From the NCBI RefSeq assembly GCF_015291725.1, contig NZ_CP030038.1:3027001-3091000 (forward strand): 64,000 nt of DNA, in the 5' to 3' direction. The notes below the pieces were generated by a model, which saw only the letters and a program-made list of their open reading frames with translations, had not been told where the DNA came from and ran no database searches. A program made the position numbers and the translations under genes. This DNA comes from Bradyrhizobium sp. CCBAU 51765 (GTDB lineage Bacteria; Pseudomonadota; Alphaproteobacteria; Rhizobiales; Xanthobacteraceae). Of this stretch, positions 25,199 to 40,392 are shown one piece after another; the first letter of the stretch is position 1, and each line of letters opens with the position of its first letter.

Positions 25199-25471
25199 TG
25201 AACCGCCCCGGGATTGCCGGAGGCTGTTTGGTTTTAGTCATGCCGCCATGGCCGGTTGTCCCAGCATGGCGTAGCAGCGTTTCTCGGCTTCGGCCGGCGG
25301 AATGTTTCCGATGGGCTCCAGGAGCCGCCGATTGTTGAACCAGTCCACCCATTCCAAGGTCGCGCACTCGACGGCCTCGAAGTTGCGCCATGGTCCGCGC
25401 CGATGGATCACCTCGGCCTTGTAGAGACCGTTGATCGTTTCGGCGAGCGCGTTGTCATACGATTCACGTTT
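25199..25471 (-). mobile_element. 3' remnant of an IS3-family insertion sequence
   Basis: The minus strand encodes the C-terminal 75 or so residues of an IS3-type OrfB transposase (SYDNALAETINGLYKAEVIH then EWVDWFNNRRLLEPIGN), ending at 25238. The last Glu of the DDE triad is in ALAETING. The element end, TGAACCGCCCCGG at 25199, starts with the TGA typical of IS3 termini. Upstream of about 25471 the transposase homology stops and no left end is visible, so the copy is truncated and inactive. Confidence 0.82.
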
Positions 25472-25765
25472 GTTGTGGCAGGGATTTGCAAACCGGGAGA
25501 AAATGGCAATCCGGGGCTGGCTAAGCCATTTCATTTCGGAATCATTGAAACCCGGACGCATGAGGGGCCGTTGTCCCAGAACAGCGGCCCTTCGCGATTG
25601 ACGCCCGCTGCGGGGAATTGGGACAGTCGCGCGCGTGGCTAAATGCCGGTGCACTCAATGATCTCCGACGTGCGCGCTTCGTCCGTTGCTACACCAGAAT
25701 TGCGACACCAGGCTCGCCGCGTTTCGGGCGGAAGGTTGCAGCCAATGCCCGCATCTTCCGCAAAA

Positions 25766-25798
25766 GAACATATTGCGAACCTGGAACAAATAGGGTAC
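25766..25798. promoter_or_regulatory. Two LexA (SOS) boxes at the recA promoter
   Basis: GAAC-N7-GAAC at 25766-25780 is the reverse complement of the alphaproteobacterial direct-repeat LexA box GTTC-N7-GTTC. GAAC-N7-GTAC follows at 25784-25798. They overlap a candidate promoter TTGCGA (25773-25778), 17 bp, TACATT (25796-25801), so LexA would block RNA polymerase directly. The box consensus is established for the class; occupancy here is inferred. Confidence 0.78.
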
Positions 25799-25873
25799 AT
25801 TGCTTTTATCGCCGAGCTGCCTCGCCAATTGTTTGTCCCTCACGCGAATCCTCGCCATAAGGAGCACGACCCA

Positions 25874-26962
<1,089 letters not shown>

Positions 26963-26994
26963 GCCTCGACCAACGAAAAGTTTTTCGCGAGGAG

Positions 26995-27043
26995 CGGGCG
27001 CTGAGGACGTTGAGTTGCCGACGTCATCGGCGCCCGTTTCGTT
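26995..27043 (+). terminator. Probable recA terminator hairpin
   Basis: CGGGCGC (26995-27001) pairs with GCGCCCG (27030-27036), and an inner GACGT/ACGTC pair extends the structure. It is followed by TTTCGTTT, a weak T-rich tail. It begins 32 bp after the recA stop. A second, smaller stem lies just before it (CCTCG...CGAGG). Moderate support. Confidence 0.45.
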
Positions 27044-27089
27044 TGGTGATAGAAGAGATACCGGATCAGTTGTTGAGGCCGGGATCGCC

Positions 27090-27440
27090 GTGAGTTGGAA
27101 CCAATCCGAGGTCATCGCTGTTCGCCGGATCATCATTGAGACGGCGAAAGACATACTTTCTGGAAGCACGTCCCCGGTAGAAGGTGCGAGGACAATAGCA
27201 GGGCACCGCTTCAAGGCACGCCTCGAAGACGATCCCGATATCTTGCCCTTTGTGGGAATCGCTTCGGAGACCGAATCCTTGCCGTTCGGACGCGAGAGAG
27301 CGCACTGGCAGGCGCGCGCGCTCGCTGAACTCCAAGGCAAGATCAATGAATCACAAGCCTGGGCGCTTACGGTTGCGAGCACCCATTGCCAGAGCCTTGT
27401 GGCCCGGTCGGGAAGCCTGATGCGTTGGCCCGACGGCTAG
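27090..27440 (+). CDS. Hypothetical protein downstream of recA
   Basis: About 116 aa from GTG 27090 (MSWNQSEVIAVRRIIIETAK), mostly helical, with a motif ARTIAGHRFKARLEDDPDIL and FGRERAHWQARALAELQGKI. Codon use is less GC3-biased than recA, suggesting later acquisition. No ATG start exists and no family is recognised. The C-terminal 20 residues may be read-through into the repeat region that follows. It could be an immunity- or phage-type protein, but nothing in the sequence proves it. Confidence 0.4.
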   Translation: MSWNQSEVIAVRRIIIETAKDILSGSTSPVEGARTIAGHRFKARLEDDPDILPFVGIASETESLPFGRERAHWQARALAELQGKINESQAWALTVASTHCQSLVARSGSLMRWPDG

Positions 27441-27446
27441 GACCGG

Positions 27447-27530
27447 TAGGGTGGGCAAAGGCGCGCAAGCGCCGTGCCCACCATTCCAACGTGTACGAAG
27501 GTGGTGGGCACGCTGAGCTTTGCCACCCTA
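27447..27530. repeat. Nested palindromic intergenic repeat
   Basis: The outer arms TAGGGTGGGCAAAG (27447-27460) and CTTTGCCACCCTA (27518-27530) are inverted with one base missing. Inside, CGTGCCCACCA (27473-27483) and TGGTGGGCACG (27502-27512) pair perfectly, and GGCGCGCAAGCGCC forms a small stem. I recognise this GTGGGCAAAG...GTGCCCACC type from Bradyrhizobium intergenic regions. It separates the hypothetical gene from the 3' end of gcvP and may also end transcripts. Confidence 0.7.
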
Positions 27531-27548
27531 AAAGACCTCCGTCGGGTC

Positions 27549-30419
<2,871 letters not shown>

Positions 30420-30449
30420 GGGTCCTCGCTTTAGGTCTTCTGTCGTCGC

Positions 30450-30480
30450 CGCCATGGCCGGGACAAGCCCGGCCATGGCG
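30450..30480. repeat. Perfect 13-bp stem palindrome in the gcvH-gcvP spacer
   Basis: CGCCATGGCCGGG (30450-30462) is followed by five bases and its exact reverse complement (30468-30480). It occupies most of the gap between gcvH and gcvP in the same transcript. A REP-like element here could stabilise the upstream gcvT-gcvH message or lower gcvP expression. Seen directly; the effect is inferred. Confidence 0.65.
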
Positions 30481-30503
30481 ATGTGGAAAGATCGCGCCTC
30501 ATC

Positions 30504-30872
30504 TCACGCCGTATGGGCCTTGTAGGCGGCTTCATCCATGAGGCTGCCGAGCTCGCTCTTGTCGGCCATCCTGATCTTGAAGAACCAGGCCGCACCCTGC
30601 GCATCCGAGTTCACCAGCGCCGGCTCGGCGGCGAGCGCCTCATTGGCCTCGAGCACTTCGCCTGTAACAGGCGCGTAGACGTCGGAGGCGGCTTTCACCG
30701 ATTCCACGACGGCGGCGGCTTCGGCCTTCTTCAAGCTCCGGCCGACCTTGGGCAATTCGACGAACACGACGTCGCCGAGCTGCTGCTGGGCGTAATCGGT
30801 GATGCCGACGGTGGCGATGTCGCCGTCGATCGCGAGCCATTCATGGTCGGAGGTGTACAGCGTCGTGGTCAT
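30504..30872 (-). CDS. gcvH: Glycine cleavage system H protein
   Basis: A 122-aa lipoyl carrier protein. The lipoyl-lysine lies in the conserved [19 protein letters not shown] turn. The start [20 protein letters not shown] is typical. It shuttles methylamine and reducing equivalents between the P, T and L proteins. It follows gcvT by 10 bp in the same operon, with ribosome-binding site GAGGACA. The L protein (lipoamide dehydrogenase) is not in this window. Confidence 0.97.
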   Translation of the reverse strand: MTTTLYTSDHEWLAIDGDIATVGITDYAQQQLGDVVFVELPKVGRSLKKAEAAAVVESVKAASDVYAPVTGEVLEANEALAAEPALVNSDAQGAAWFFKIRMADKSELGSLMDEAAYKAHTA

Positions 30873-30882
30873 TGTCTTGTCC

Positions 30883-32031
30883 TCAGCGTTTGTAGGTGTT
30901 TTTCACGAAGGGCATGGCGGCGACTGCGAGCGGCAGGCGCTGGCCGCGCACCTCGGCGAAGAGTTTGGTGCCGAGCGCGCTCAGATTCGTGGGCACGTAG
31001 CCCATCGCGACCGGCGCATTCAGGCTCGGGCCGAAACCGCCCGAGGTGACCTTGCCGATCGGCTCGCCCGCGGCCTCATCCGCAAACAGCAGCGCGCCCT
31101 CGCGCACCGGCGCGCGGCCTTCGGCACGCAAGCCGACGCGGCGGCGGGACGCGCCGTTATCGAAATGCGCAAGGATCTTCTCGGCCCCGGGAAAACCGCC
31201 GGCGCGCACCCCGCCGCTGCGGCGGCTTTTCTGCACCGACCATTCCAGCGCGGCCTCGACCGGCGTGGTCGCGGTGTCGATGTCGTGGCCGTACAGGCAA
31301 AGTCCGGCTTCGAGCCGCAGGCTGTCGCGGGCGCCGAGGCCGATCGGCAGCACGTCCGGGTTTTCGAGCAGCGTCCTGGTCAGGCGCTCGGCGTCGGCAG
31401 CGGGAACGGAGATCTCGAAGCCGTCCTCGCCGGTATAGCCGGAGCGCGAGACGAAGCATTTGATGCCGGCGACCTCATGCGGGCCGGCATCCATGAATGT
31501 CATGGACGGCGCCCCTGCACACAATTTCGCCAGCGCCGCTTCCGCCTTCGGGCCCTGCAGCGCGATCAGCGCGCGGTCGGCAAGAGAATCGATGACGCAG
31601 TCGTCCGCGAGGTGCGCGCGCAGATGCGCCTCGTCCGCGTCCTTGCAGGCGGCGTTGACGACCAGGAACAGGTGATCGCCGAAATTGGCGACCATGAGAT
31701 CGTCGAGGATCCCGCCGTCCGCATTGGTGAACTGGGCGTAGCGCTGCCGGCCCGGTGCAATCGCCACGATGTCCTGCGGCACCAGCCGTTCCAGCGCGCG
31801 GGCGGCGTCCGCGACCTTGCCCGACTTCGGCCGCAGGGCGAGCTGGCCCATATGGGAGACGTCGAACAGGCCGGCCGCGGCGCGCGTATGGAGGTGCTCC
31901 TTCAGCACGCCGGCAGGGTACTGCACGGGCATGTCATAGCCGGCGAACGGCACCATCTTGCCGCCGAGGGACACATGCAGGGCGTGGAGGGGCGTCTGTC
32001 GGAGCGATTTCTGGTCGTCGGGTGCTGGCAT
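30883..32031 (-). CDS. gcvT: Aminomethyltransferase, T protein
   Basis: A 382-aa GcvT with typical segments: [20 protein letters not shown] at the start, then FDVSHMGQ, and [14 protein letters not shown] in the folate-binding region. It transfers the methylene unit from the aminomethyl-lipoyl H protein to tetrahydrofolate and releases ammonia. The start at ATG 32031 is preceded by GAGG nine bases away and lies directly below the glycine riboswitch hairpin. It is the first gene of the operon. Confidence 0.96.
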   Translation of the reverse strand: MPAPDDQKSLRQTPLHALHVSLGGKMVPFAGYDMPVQYPAGVLKEHLHTRAAAGLFDVSHMGQLALRPKSGKVADAARALERLVPQDIVAIAPGRQRYAQFTNADGGILDDLMVANFGDHLFLVVNAACKDADEAHLRAHLADDCVIDSLADRALIALQGPKAEAALAKLCAGAPSMTFMDAGPHEVAGIKCFVSRSGYTGEDGFEISVPAADAERLTRTLLENPDVLPIGLGARDSLRLEAGLCLYGHDIDTATTPVEAALEWSVQKSRRSGGVRAGGFPGAEKILAHFDNGASRRRVGLRAEGRAPVREGALLFADEAAGEPIGKVTSGGFGPSLNAPVAMGYVPTNLSALGTKLFAEVRGQRLPLAVAAMPFVKNTYKR

Positions 32032-32052
32032 CACAGGGGTCCTCGGCGGTTC

Positions 32053-32072
32053 CCCGGGGACGATTCCCCGGG
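32053..32072 (-). promoter_or_regulatory. Hairpin between riboswitch and gcvT ribosome-binding site
   Basis: CCCGGGGA and TCCCCGGG pair perfectly (8 bp) around a four-base loop, located 8 bp upstream of the GAGG of gcvT. A stem this strong beside the ribosome-binding site is a candidate expression platform, or an anti-sequestering element, for the glycine riboswitch. The mechanism (translation versus termination) cannot be settled by eye; no T run follows. Confidence 0.5.
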
Positions 32073-32084
32073 CCAACCTGTCGA

Positions 32085-32265
32085 AGCCCCATCTGTCGCT
32101 GTGCCTGAGAGTATTATCCCGTCGGCGGGTGCCACCCGGGTTGTTAGGCCCGTCGGCGCCTCTTTCCAGATGCTGTCAAAGCCACGCGGTCCTTTTGCCT
32201 GAGAGTTTCCGGGGCGGTTGCTCCTTCGGCGCCGGCAGTAAAGCCGGTCTCTCCCGACGTGGCCG
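32085..32265 (-). ncRNA. Tandem glycine riboswitch (two aptamers)
   Basis: On the minus strand, aptamer 1 (about 32265-32185) begins CGGGAGAGACCGG and has the conserved GCCGAAGGAGCAA and ACTCTCAGGCAAAAGGAC elements. Aptamer 2 (about 32175-32085) begins TCTGGAAAGAGGCG and holds ACTCTCAGGCAC...GACAGATGGGG. Both halves match the glycine-riboswitch core, and tandem aptamers before gcvT are the standard arrangement, normally switching the operon on at high glycine. The second aptamer has a longer P3-type stem (GGGTGGCACCC). Confidence 0.93.
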
Positions 32266-32483
32266 TACGATATAGATGGTTACAGACCACAGGGCGGCCA
32301 AGCCTGTCAACGCGGCGGTTTCGCCTTTTCAACCGGGATTGCGCGCCTGCGGCAACCCTCTGATCTCCTTGCACAGTTTCTGGACACTGAAGCAGGCCTT
32401 GTCTAAAAGCGCTTTGGCCCGCAGATATCAGCCCTAACCTCTGGTTTGGATGGCAGGAAGCGGGTCCCAGCACACCCGATTGG

Positions 32484-35168
<2,685 letters not shown>

Positions 35169-35174
35169 GTCGCC

Positions 35175-36401
35175 ATGGCCCCCGTTCCGCGCGGACGTGG
35201 GCTCCGCGATCCCGAATTTCGGGATCGCCTCTACGATTTGCTGGAGCACGATCCGCTGGCCTACTCGGTCGGGTCGCGCTTCATCCAGCTGATCATCGGG
35301 ATCATCGTGCTCAATGTGGCCGCGATGATCCTCGCCTCGCTGCCGGAGCTCGATGCGCAGTTCGGCACGCTGTTCGCAGCCATCACCATCCTGTCCGTGA
35401 TCGTGTTCGCGCTGGAATATGCGGCGCGGTTGTGGACGGTGGCGGGGCACACCCAGCGCAAGGGCTCGGCGCTGGCCGACCGGCTCGGCTACGCCTTCTC
35501 CGCACTCGGCATCATCGATCTCATGGCGTTCCTGCCGGCGGCAATCGTGCTCGCCACCGGCGGGCATGCGACTCTGGCCGCGCTCGGCGTGCTGCCGTTC
35601 TTCAAGCTGATCCGCTATTCGCCGGCGATGCGCTCGCTGCTCGCGGCCGTGCATGCCGAGCGGCGGGCGCTGATCGGCTGCATCGTCATCCTGATCGGCG
35701 CGGTGCTGACCTTCGCATCGCTGCTCTACGCCATCGAGCGCGACGTGCAGCCGGACAAGCTCGGCACCATCCCGCAGGCGATGTGGTGGGCGATCGTCAC
35801 GCTCGGCACGGTCGGCTATGGCGACGTCGTGCCGGTGACGCCGCTCGGCAAGTTCGTCTCCACCTTCGCCATCATCGCCGGCTTTGCCATGATCGCGCTG
35901 CCGGTCGCGATCATCTCGACCGCCTTCGCCGAAGAGGTGAAGCGGCGCGATTTCGTCGTCACCTGGGGCATGCTGGCGCGGGTGCCGCTGTTTTCGCATC
36001 TGTCGGCCGCGGAGATCGCCGACATCATGCGCCTATTGCGGGCGCGCACCATCGAGCAGGGCGAGATCCTGGTGCGGCGGGGCGATGTCGCCTCGTCGAT
36101 GTATTTCATCACCGCCGGCGAGGTCGAGATCGCGCTGCCGAGCCAGCATGTGCGGCTTGCCGACGGCACCTTCTTCGGCGAGATCGCGCTGCTGCACAAA
36201 ACAAAACGCAGCGGCACGGTGACGGCGACCCGCAAGACCCGGCTGCTCGTGCTCGACGCCCAGGATTTCCACGCCCTGATCGCGCGCATGCCGACGCTCG
36301 CCGACCACGTCCACACCACCGCCAAGGCACGGCTCGCCGACACCGGCGACCTCGCGCTCGCCGAGCTGGCGCAGGCGGAGAAGAACGACGCCGACCGCTG
36401 A
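35175..36401 (+). CDS. Cyclic-nucleotide-gated potassium channel (MloK1-like)
   Basis: A 408-aa six-helix channel. The pore helix and selectivity filter TVGYGD are at residues 212-217, S4 has few positive charges (FKLIRYSPAMRSLLAAVHAERR), and a C-terminal cyclic-nucleotide-binding domain spans about 271-390 with the phosphate-binding cassette FGEIALL...RSGTVT at 334-350. The architecture matches MloK1 of Mesorhizobium loti, a cAMP-gated, non-voltage-dependent K+ channel. It starts six bases after alaS, so it is probably co-transcribed. It converges with the DUF3455 gene. Confidence 0.88.
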   Translation: MAPVPRGRGLRDPEFRDRLYDLLEHDPLAYSVGSRFIQLIIGIIVLNVAAMILASLPELDAQFGTLFAAITILSVIVFALEYAARLWTVAGHTQRKGSALADRLGYAFSALGIIDLMAFLPAAIVLATGGHATLAALGVLPFFKLIRYSPAMRSLLAAVHAERRALIGCIVILIGAVLTFASLLYAIERDVQPDKLGTIPQAMWWAIVTLGTVGYGDVVPVTPLGKFVSTFAIIAGFAMIALPVAIISTAFAEEVKRRDFVVTWGMLARVPLFSHLSAAEIADIMRLLRARTIEQGEILVRRGDVASSMYFITAGEVEIALPSQHVRLADGTFFGEIALLHKTKRSGTVTATRKTRLLVLDAQDFHALIARMPTLADHVHTTAKARLADTGDLALAELAQAEKNDADR

Positions 36402-36405
36402 GCGG

Positions 36406-36909
36406 TCAGCCCTTCTTCAGGAAAACATAATCCGCCGAGTAGGGCGCGCTTTTGAACTCACCCGCCTTTTCGCACGCGCCGTCGAGCTCGCCGCCATGGG
36501 TGTTGATGCGCTGGACCGTGGTGACGGGCGCCAGGGTGCCGCTGCCGCGGTGGGAGGCGACGTCCAGCTTCAGCCAGGGGATATCGGCGGCCGTCGCGCC
36601 CGGCGCGTTGCCGACGGCCCTGCCGACCACGGCGCTGCCGTCGGCGAGCTCCCAGTTCGGCCCGGCGTAATGCCGGCCGATCGTTTTGCCATCGGACAGC
36701 AGCGTCGCGATCGGCTCGCGGAAGACCCAGGCGAGCTTGCCGTCAGCGCCGGCCTTGCACTCGTAGACCTGCGCGCCCTCGGCGTGGACGCTGAGCACGA
36801 CGGTCTCGCCCGGCGCCGCGATGGCCTCGGGGAGAGGATCGGCGGCTCTGGCTTGCCCGGCCATGGCGGCCAGCAACAGCAGGCTGGGGACGGCAGGCTT
36901 GATCGCCAT
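36406..36909 (-). CDS. DUF3455-family exported protein
   Basis: A 167-aa protein with a signal peptide (MAIKPAVPSLLLLAAMAGQARA) and the DUF3455 domain: YECKAGADGKLAWVFREPIA, HYAGPNWELADGSAVVGRAV, WLKLDVASHRGSGTLA, VTTVQRINTHGG. Members are periplasmic or extracellular proteins of unknown role, common in rhizobia and in some fungi. It converges with the channel gene and lies just downstream of the icd terminator on the same strand, so it likely has its own promoter. Confidence 0.85.
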   Translation of the reverse strand: MAIKPAVPSLLLLAAMAGQARAADPLPEAIAAPGETVVLSVHAEGAQVYECKAGADGKLAWVFREPIATLLSDGKTIGRHYAGPNWELADGSAVVGRAVGNAPGATAADIPWLKLDVASHRGSGTLAPVTTVQRINTHGGELDGACEKAGEFKSAPYSADYVFLKKG

Positions 36910-36935
36910 GGTCGCATCTCCGCGCGAGGGCAACA

Positions 36936-36969
36936 AAATAAAAAAGGGCCACGCTTTGGCGCGGCCCTT
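36936..36969 (-). terminator. Rho-independent terminator of icd
   Basis: On the minus strand AAGGGCC...GGCCCTT (36969-36963 with 36950-36944) with inner pairs forms a stem of about ten pairs around a four-base loop, followed by a U-rich run (complement of AAAATAAAAA at 36936-36945). It sits 39 bp after the icd stop. This is the clearest intrinsic terminator in the window. Confidence 0.85.
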
Positions 36970-37007
36970 CATGATGTCTGGCCCAGTCGGGCGAAATTGC
37001 GGACGGC

Positions 37008-38222
37008 TCAGGCCGCCAGCTCCTTGGTCAGGTTCTCGGCGACCTTGTCGAGGAAGCCCGTGGTCGAGAGCCAGCGCTGGTCGGCGCCGACCAGGAGCGC
37101 GAGGTCCTTGGTCATGTAGCCGGCCTCGACGGTGTCGACGCAGACCTTCTCCAGCGTGTTGGCGAACTTCGCCAGCTCGGCATTGTTGTCGAGCTTGGCG
37201 CGGTGGGCGAGGCCGCGGGTCCAGGCGAAGATCGAGGCGATCGAGTTGGTCGAGGTCTCCTTGCCCTTCTGGTGCTCGCGGTAGTGACGGGTCACCGTGC
37301 CGTGGGCGGCTTCGGCTTCCACCGTCTTGCCGTCGGGCGTGAGCAGCACCGAGGTCATCAGGCCGAGCGAGCCGTAGCCCTGCGCGACGGTGTCGGACTG
37401 CACGTCGCCGTCGTAGTTCTTGCAGGCCCAGACATAGCCGCCGGACCATTTCAGCGCCGAGGCCACCATGTCGTCGATCAGGCGGTGCTCGTAGGTCAGG
37501 CCCTTGGCGTCGAAGTCCTTCTTGAACTCCTTGTCGAAGATCTCCTGGAAGATGTCCTTGAAGCGGCCGTCATAGACCTTGAGGATCGTGTTCTTGGTCG
37601 ACAGGTACACCGGGTAGTTGCGGAGCAGGCCGTAATTGAACGATGCGCGGGCGAAGTCGATGATGGAGTCGTCGAGATTGTACATCTCCATGGCGACGCC
37701 GGCGCCGGGCGCCTTGAACACTTCCTTCTCGATCACGGTGCCGTCCTCGCCGACGAACTTCAGCGAGAGGGTACCCTTGCCCGGGAACTTGATGTCGGTG
37801 GCGCGGTACTGGTCGCCATAGGCGTGGCGGCCGATGATGATCGGCTTGGTCCAGCCGGGAACCAGGCGCGGCACGTTCTTGCAGATGATCGGCTCGCGGA
37901 AGATCACGCCGCCGAGGATGTTGCGGATGGTGCCGTTCGGCGACTTCCACATCTGCTTGAGGTTGAACTCCTTCACCCGGGCCTCGTCCGGGGTGATGGT
38001 GGCGCACTTGACGCCGACGCCGACCTTCTTGATCGCCTCGGCGGCGTCGATGGTGACCTGATCGTTGGTGTGGTCGCGGTATTCCATCCCCAGGTCGAAA
38101 TAGAGCAGCTCGACATCCAGGAACGGGGTGATCAGCTTGTCCTTGATGTACTGCCAGATGATCCGGGTCATCTCGTCGCCATCGAGTTCGACGACGGGAT
38201 TGGATACCTTGATTTTTGCCAT
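37008..38222 (-). CDS. icd: Isocitrate dehydrogenase (NADP+)
   Basis: A 404-aa enzyme of the eukaryotic-type NADP-IDH subfamily used by rhizobia ([20 protein letters not shown]). The substrate and metal-site motifs are present: [14 protein letters not shown], the catalytic Tyr/Lys region, [20 protein letters not shown] and [20 protein letters not shown]. It oxidises isocitrate to 2-oxoglutarate in the TCA cycle. ATG 38222 gives the usual start; the frame open to 38264 is not used. It ends in a strong terminator. Confidence 0.97.
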   Translation of the reverse strand: MAKIKVSNPVVELDGDEMTRIIWQYIKDKLITPFLDVELLYFDLGMEYRDHTNDQVTIDAAEAIKKVGVGVKCATITPDEARVKEFNLKQMWKSPNGTIRNILGGVIFREPIICKNVPRLVPGWTKPIIIGRHAYGDQYRATDIKFPGKGTLSLKFVGEDGTVIEKEVFKAPGAGVAMEMYNLDDSIIDFARASFNYGLLRNYPVYLSTKNTILKVYDGRFKDIFQEIFDKEFKKDFDAKGLTYEHRLIDDMVASALKWSGGYVWACKNYDGDVQSDTVAQGYGSLGLMTSVLLTPDGKTVEAEAAHGTVTRHYREHQKGKETSTNSIASIFAWTRGLAHRAKLDNNAELAKFANTLEKVCVDTVEAGYMTKDLALLVGADQRWLSTTGFLDKVAENLTKELAA

Positions 38223-38546
38223 GATCGGGGAAGCCTCTTGGGAACGGCGCTTTTGGCGCGCCACGGGAATATCCGCCGCCTCTTAGCACCGCCGCGCGGC
38301 GGGCGAAAGCCAAGGGATTATGCACTTTTAGCTCATCCAGCTTCCGCAGATGGGGAGCGGACAGCCGGGCCGGGGCTCGCGTTCCCAGCGAGATTCAAAA
38401 GTCGAATCCAAGTCGTTATTTCCCTTGAGAATTTCGTCAGGACAGGCAAACGACAGGCGGACGGGGCTGGCCGGAAGGCGCGGCTTGAATCGATTCCTGA
38501 GAGCGCCTGGCCAAGGCCTTGAGAGACAGTGTGAAAGCGAAGCGAG

Positions 38547-39755
38547 ATGTCGGGGACTGACAAGAGCAAGGCGGGTCTATCCCTCGACGGTCCCATCGTC
38601 ATCCTGGTCGAGCCGCAGCTCGGCGAGAACATCGGCATGGCCGCACGTGCCATGGGCAACTTTGCTCTCGGCCGGCTTCGCATCGTCAACCCCAGGGACG
38701 GCTGGCCCAACATCGCGGCCCAGCGCGCCGCGGCCGGCGCCGACCATATTCTGGAAAAGGTCGAATTGTTCGACACGGTGGAGCAGGCGGTCGCCGACCT
38801 CGACCTCCTGTTCGCCACCACGGCACGTCCCCACGACCAGGCCAAGCCGGTGGTCGGGCCGGAAGCCGCAGCCGGCGAGATCGCCGGGCACGTCGCGACC
38901 GGCGGCAGGTGCGGCATCCTGTTCGGCAGGGAGCGCTGGGGCCTGACCAACGAGGAGGTCGGCCTCTCCAACCGCATCATCACCTTCCCGGTCAATCCGG
39001 GCTTTGCCTCGCTCAACCTCGCCCAGGCCGTGCTGCTGGTCGGCTATGAATGGTTCAAGCGCGCGACCTCGGGCGCGCTGCCCCACGCCATGCCGGAACG
39101 CTCCGAGCGCGCCTCGCAGCACCAGATGCAGGCCTTCTTCGACAATCTCGTGCGCGAACTCGACAAGGTCGAGTTCCTGCGCCCGGCCGAGAAGCGCGAC
39201 ACCATGCTGGTGAACCTGCGCAACATCTTCACCCGGATGGAGCCGACCAAGCAGGACATGCACACCCTTCACGGCGTGATCATGGCGATCGCGGAGGGAC
39301 GCAAGGGCCCGGCCAAGGGCGGCGTGCTCGACGGCGAGCAGGCGACGCGCCTGCGCGCGCTCTTGGCCGAGCATGGGCAGGGCGGTGGCGTGCCCGACAG
39401 CGGCTCCACCGTGCGCGGCCTCGCCCGCCTGCTCCGCCGCAACCCGACCGACGCCGAGCGCCTGCTGTGGCAGGCGCTGACCCGCGACCGCCGCTTCGCT
39501 GGCCAGTTCAAGCGCCAGACCCCCGTCGGCCGCCACATCCCGGACTTCGTCTCGTTTCCGCACCGGATCGCGATCGAGCTGGTGAACCCGGGCGAGGGCG
39601 AGGCGATTGCGGCCGACCGCGTGGGCCGGCGGACCTGGCTGGAGGCCCGGGACTATCGGGTGATGGAGATGCGCGCAGCGGATGTGGAGCGTGATCTCGA
39701 GGCGGAGCTGGTGCGGCTTGCGGGGATGATGGCCGACGGATCGCGCGCTCCTTAG
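38547..39755 (+). CDS. TrmJ-type tRNA 2'-O-methyltransferase fused to a DUF559 domain
   Basis: A 402-aa protein. Residues 1-250 are a SPOUT-class methyltransferase of the TrmJ/TrmH type (LVEPQLGENIGMAARAMGNF, GILFGRERWGLTNEEV, PGFASLNLAQAVLLVGYEW), which methylates the ribose at position 32 of tRNAs. Residues about 290-390 form a DUF559 domain (LLRRNPTDAERLLWQAL, IPDFVSFPHRIAIELV), which has a Vsr-like nuclease fold. In that domain the usual ELDGGQH active-site segment reads ELVNPGEGE, so nuclease activity is doubtful. The 324 bp between icd and this gene hold only the two divergent promoters, with no further gene seen. Confidence 0.9.
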   Translation: MSGTDKSKAGLSLDGPIVILVEPQLGENIGMAARAMGNFALGRLRIVNPRDGWPNIAAQRAAAGADHILEKVELFDTVEQAVADLDLLFATTARPHDQAKPVVGPEAAAGEIAGHVATGGRCGILFGRERWGLTNEEVGLSNRIITFPVNPGFASLNLAQAVLLVGYEWFKRATSGALPHAMPERSERASQHQMQAFFDNLVRELDKVEFLRPAEKRDTMLVNLRNIFTRMEPTKQDMHTLHGVIMAIAEGRKGPAKGGVLDGEQATRLRALLAEHGQGGGVPDSGSTVRGLARLLRRNPTDAERLLWQALTRDRRFAGQFKRQTPVGRHIPDFVSFPHRIAIELVNPGEGEAIAADRVGRRTWLEARDYRVMEMRAADVERDLEAELVRLAGMMADGSRAP

Positions 39756-39942
39756 CAGCAGGCTCAAGGCGCGTCGTACTCCACTATGTCCCGCGAATAT
39801 GCGTCAACTCCGCTGACACTCGTGAGCGGCAGCTCGGCCTGCGCGCGGTCTGAGCGCTTCGTGCGATCCGCCAATCATGCTAGGTTGGCTCTTGCCGTGG
39901 ACGTGTCCAGCCGGTCGTGGACAGCAAGGGGGGATTCTTTCA

Positions 39943-40386
39943 GTGAAATCCCATTTTGAGTCGCCGCCGCTCGACGAGTTCGCCACAAGGAGAGCGGGCG
40001 TGCTGATCTTGATCGGCCGTATTCTGCTTGCGTGGGTATTCGTCGGAAGCGCGTACGGAGCGCTATCCAATTTCGGCGGCTCGGTGGGCTATTTCAGGTC
40101 GCTGAACCTTCCAGCAGCTGAGCTGTTCACCATCACGAACATAGCAGTCGAGATCCTCATATCCCTTGGTCTGATATTGGGTTTCGGCACCCGCTACTGC
40201 GCGGTTCTGATGTTCGTGTTCGTGCTGACGGCGACAGTGATCGCACACCGCTACTGGGAATATCCCGCCGGCGCGCAGCAGATTGGTCAATACAACCATT
40301 TCCTGAAGAACATCTCGATCATGGGAGGCGCGATGCTGATCTTCGTCACTGGGCCAGGCCGATTCAGCTTGGACCGGGCAACGTAG
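39943..40386 (+). CDS. DoxX-family membrane protein
   Basis: A 147-aa protein with four predicted membrane helices and the DoxX pattern (LILIGRILLAWVFVGSAYGA, LNLPAAELFTITNIAVEILI, FVFVLTATVIAHRYWEY). The start is GTG 39943, placed eight bases after AAGGGGGG; the upstream frame to 39877 is not supported. DoxX proteins function in diverse membrane redox roles, including thiosulfate:quinone oxidoreductase and the sodA-linked membrane complex. No partner is adjacent, and the specific role here is unknown. Confidence 0.82.
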   Translation: MKSHFESPPLDEFATRRAGVLILIGRILLAWVFVGSAYGALSNFGGSVGYFRSLNLPAAELFTITNIAVEILISLGLILGFGTRYCAVLMFVFVLTATVIAHRYWEYPAGAQQIGQYNHFLKNISIMGGAMLIFVTGPGRFSLDRAT

Positions 40387-40392
40387 ACGGCA

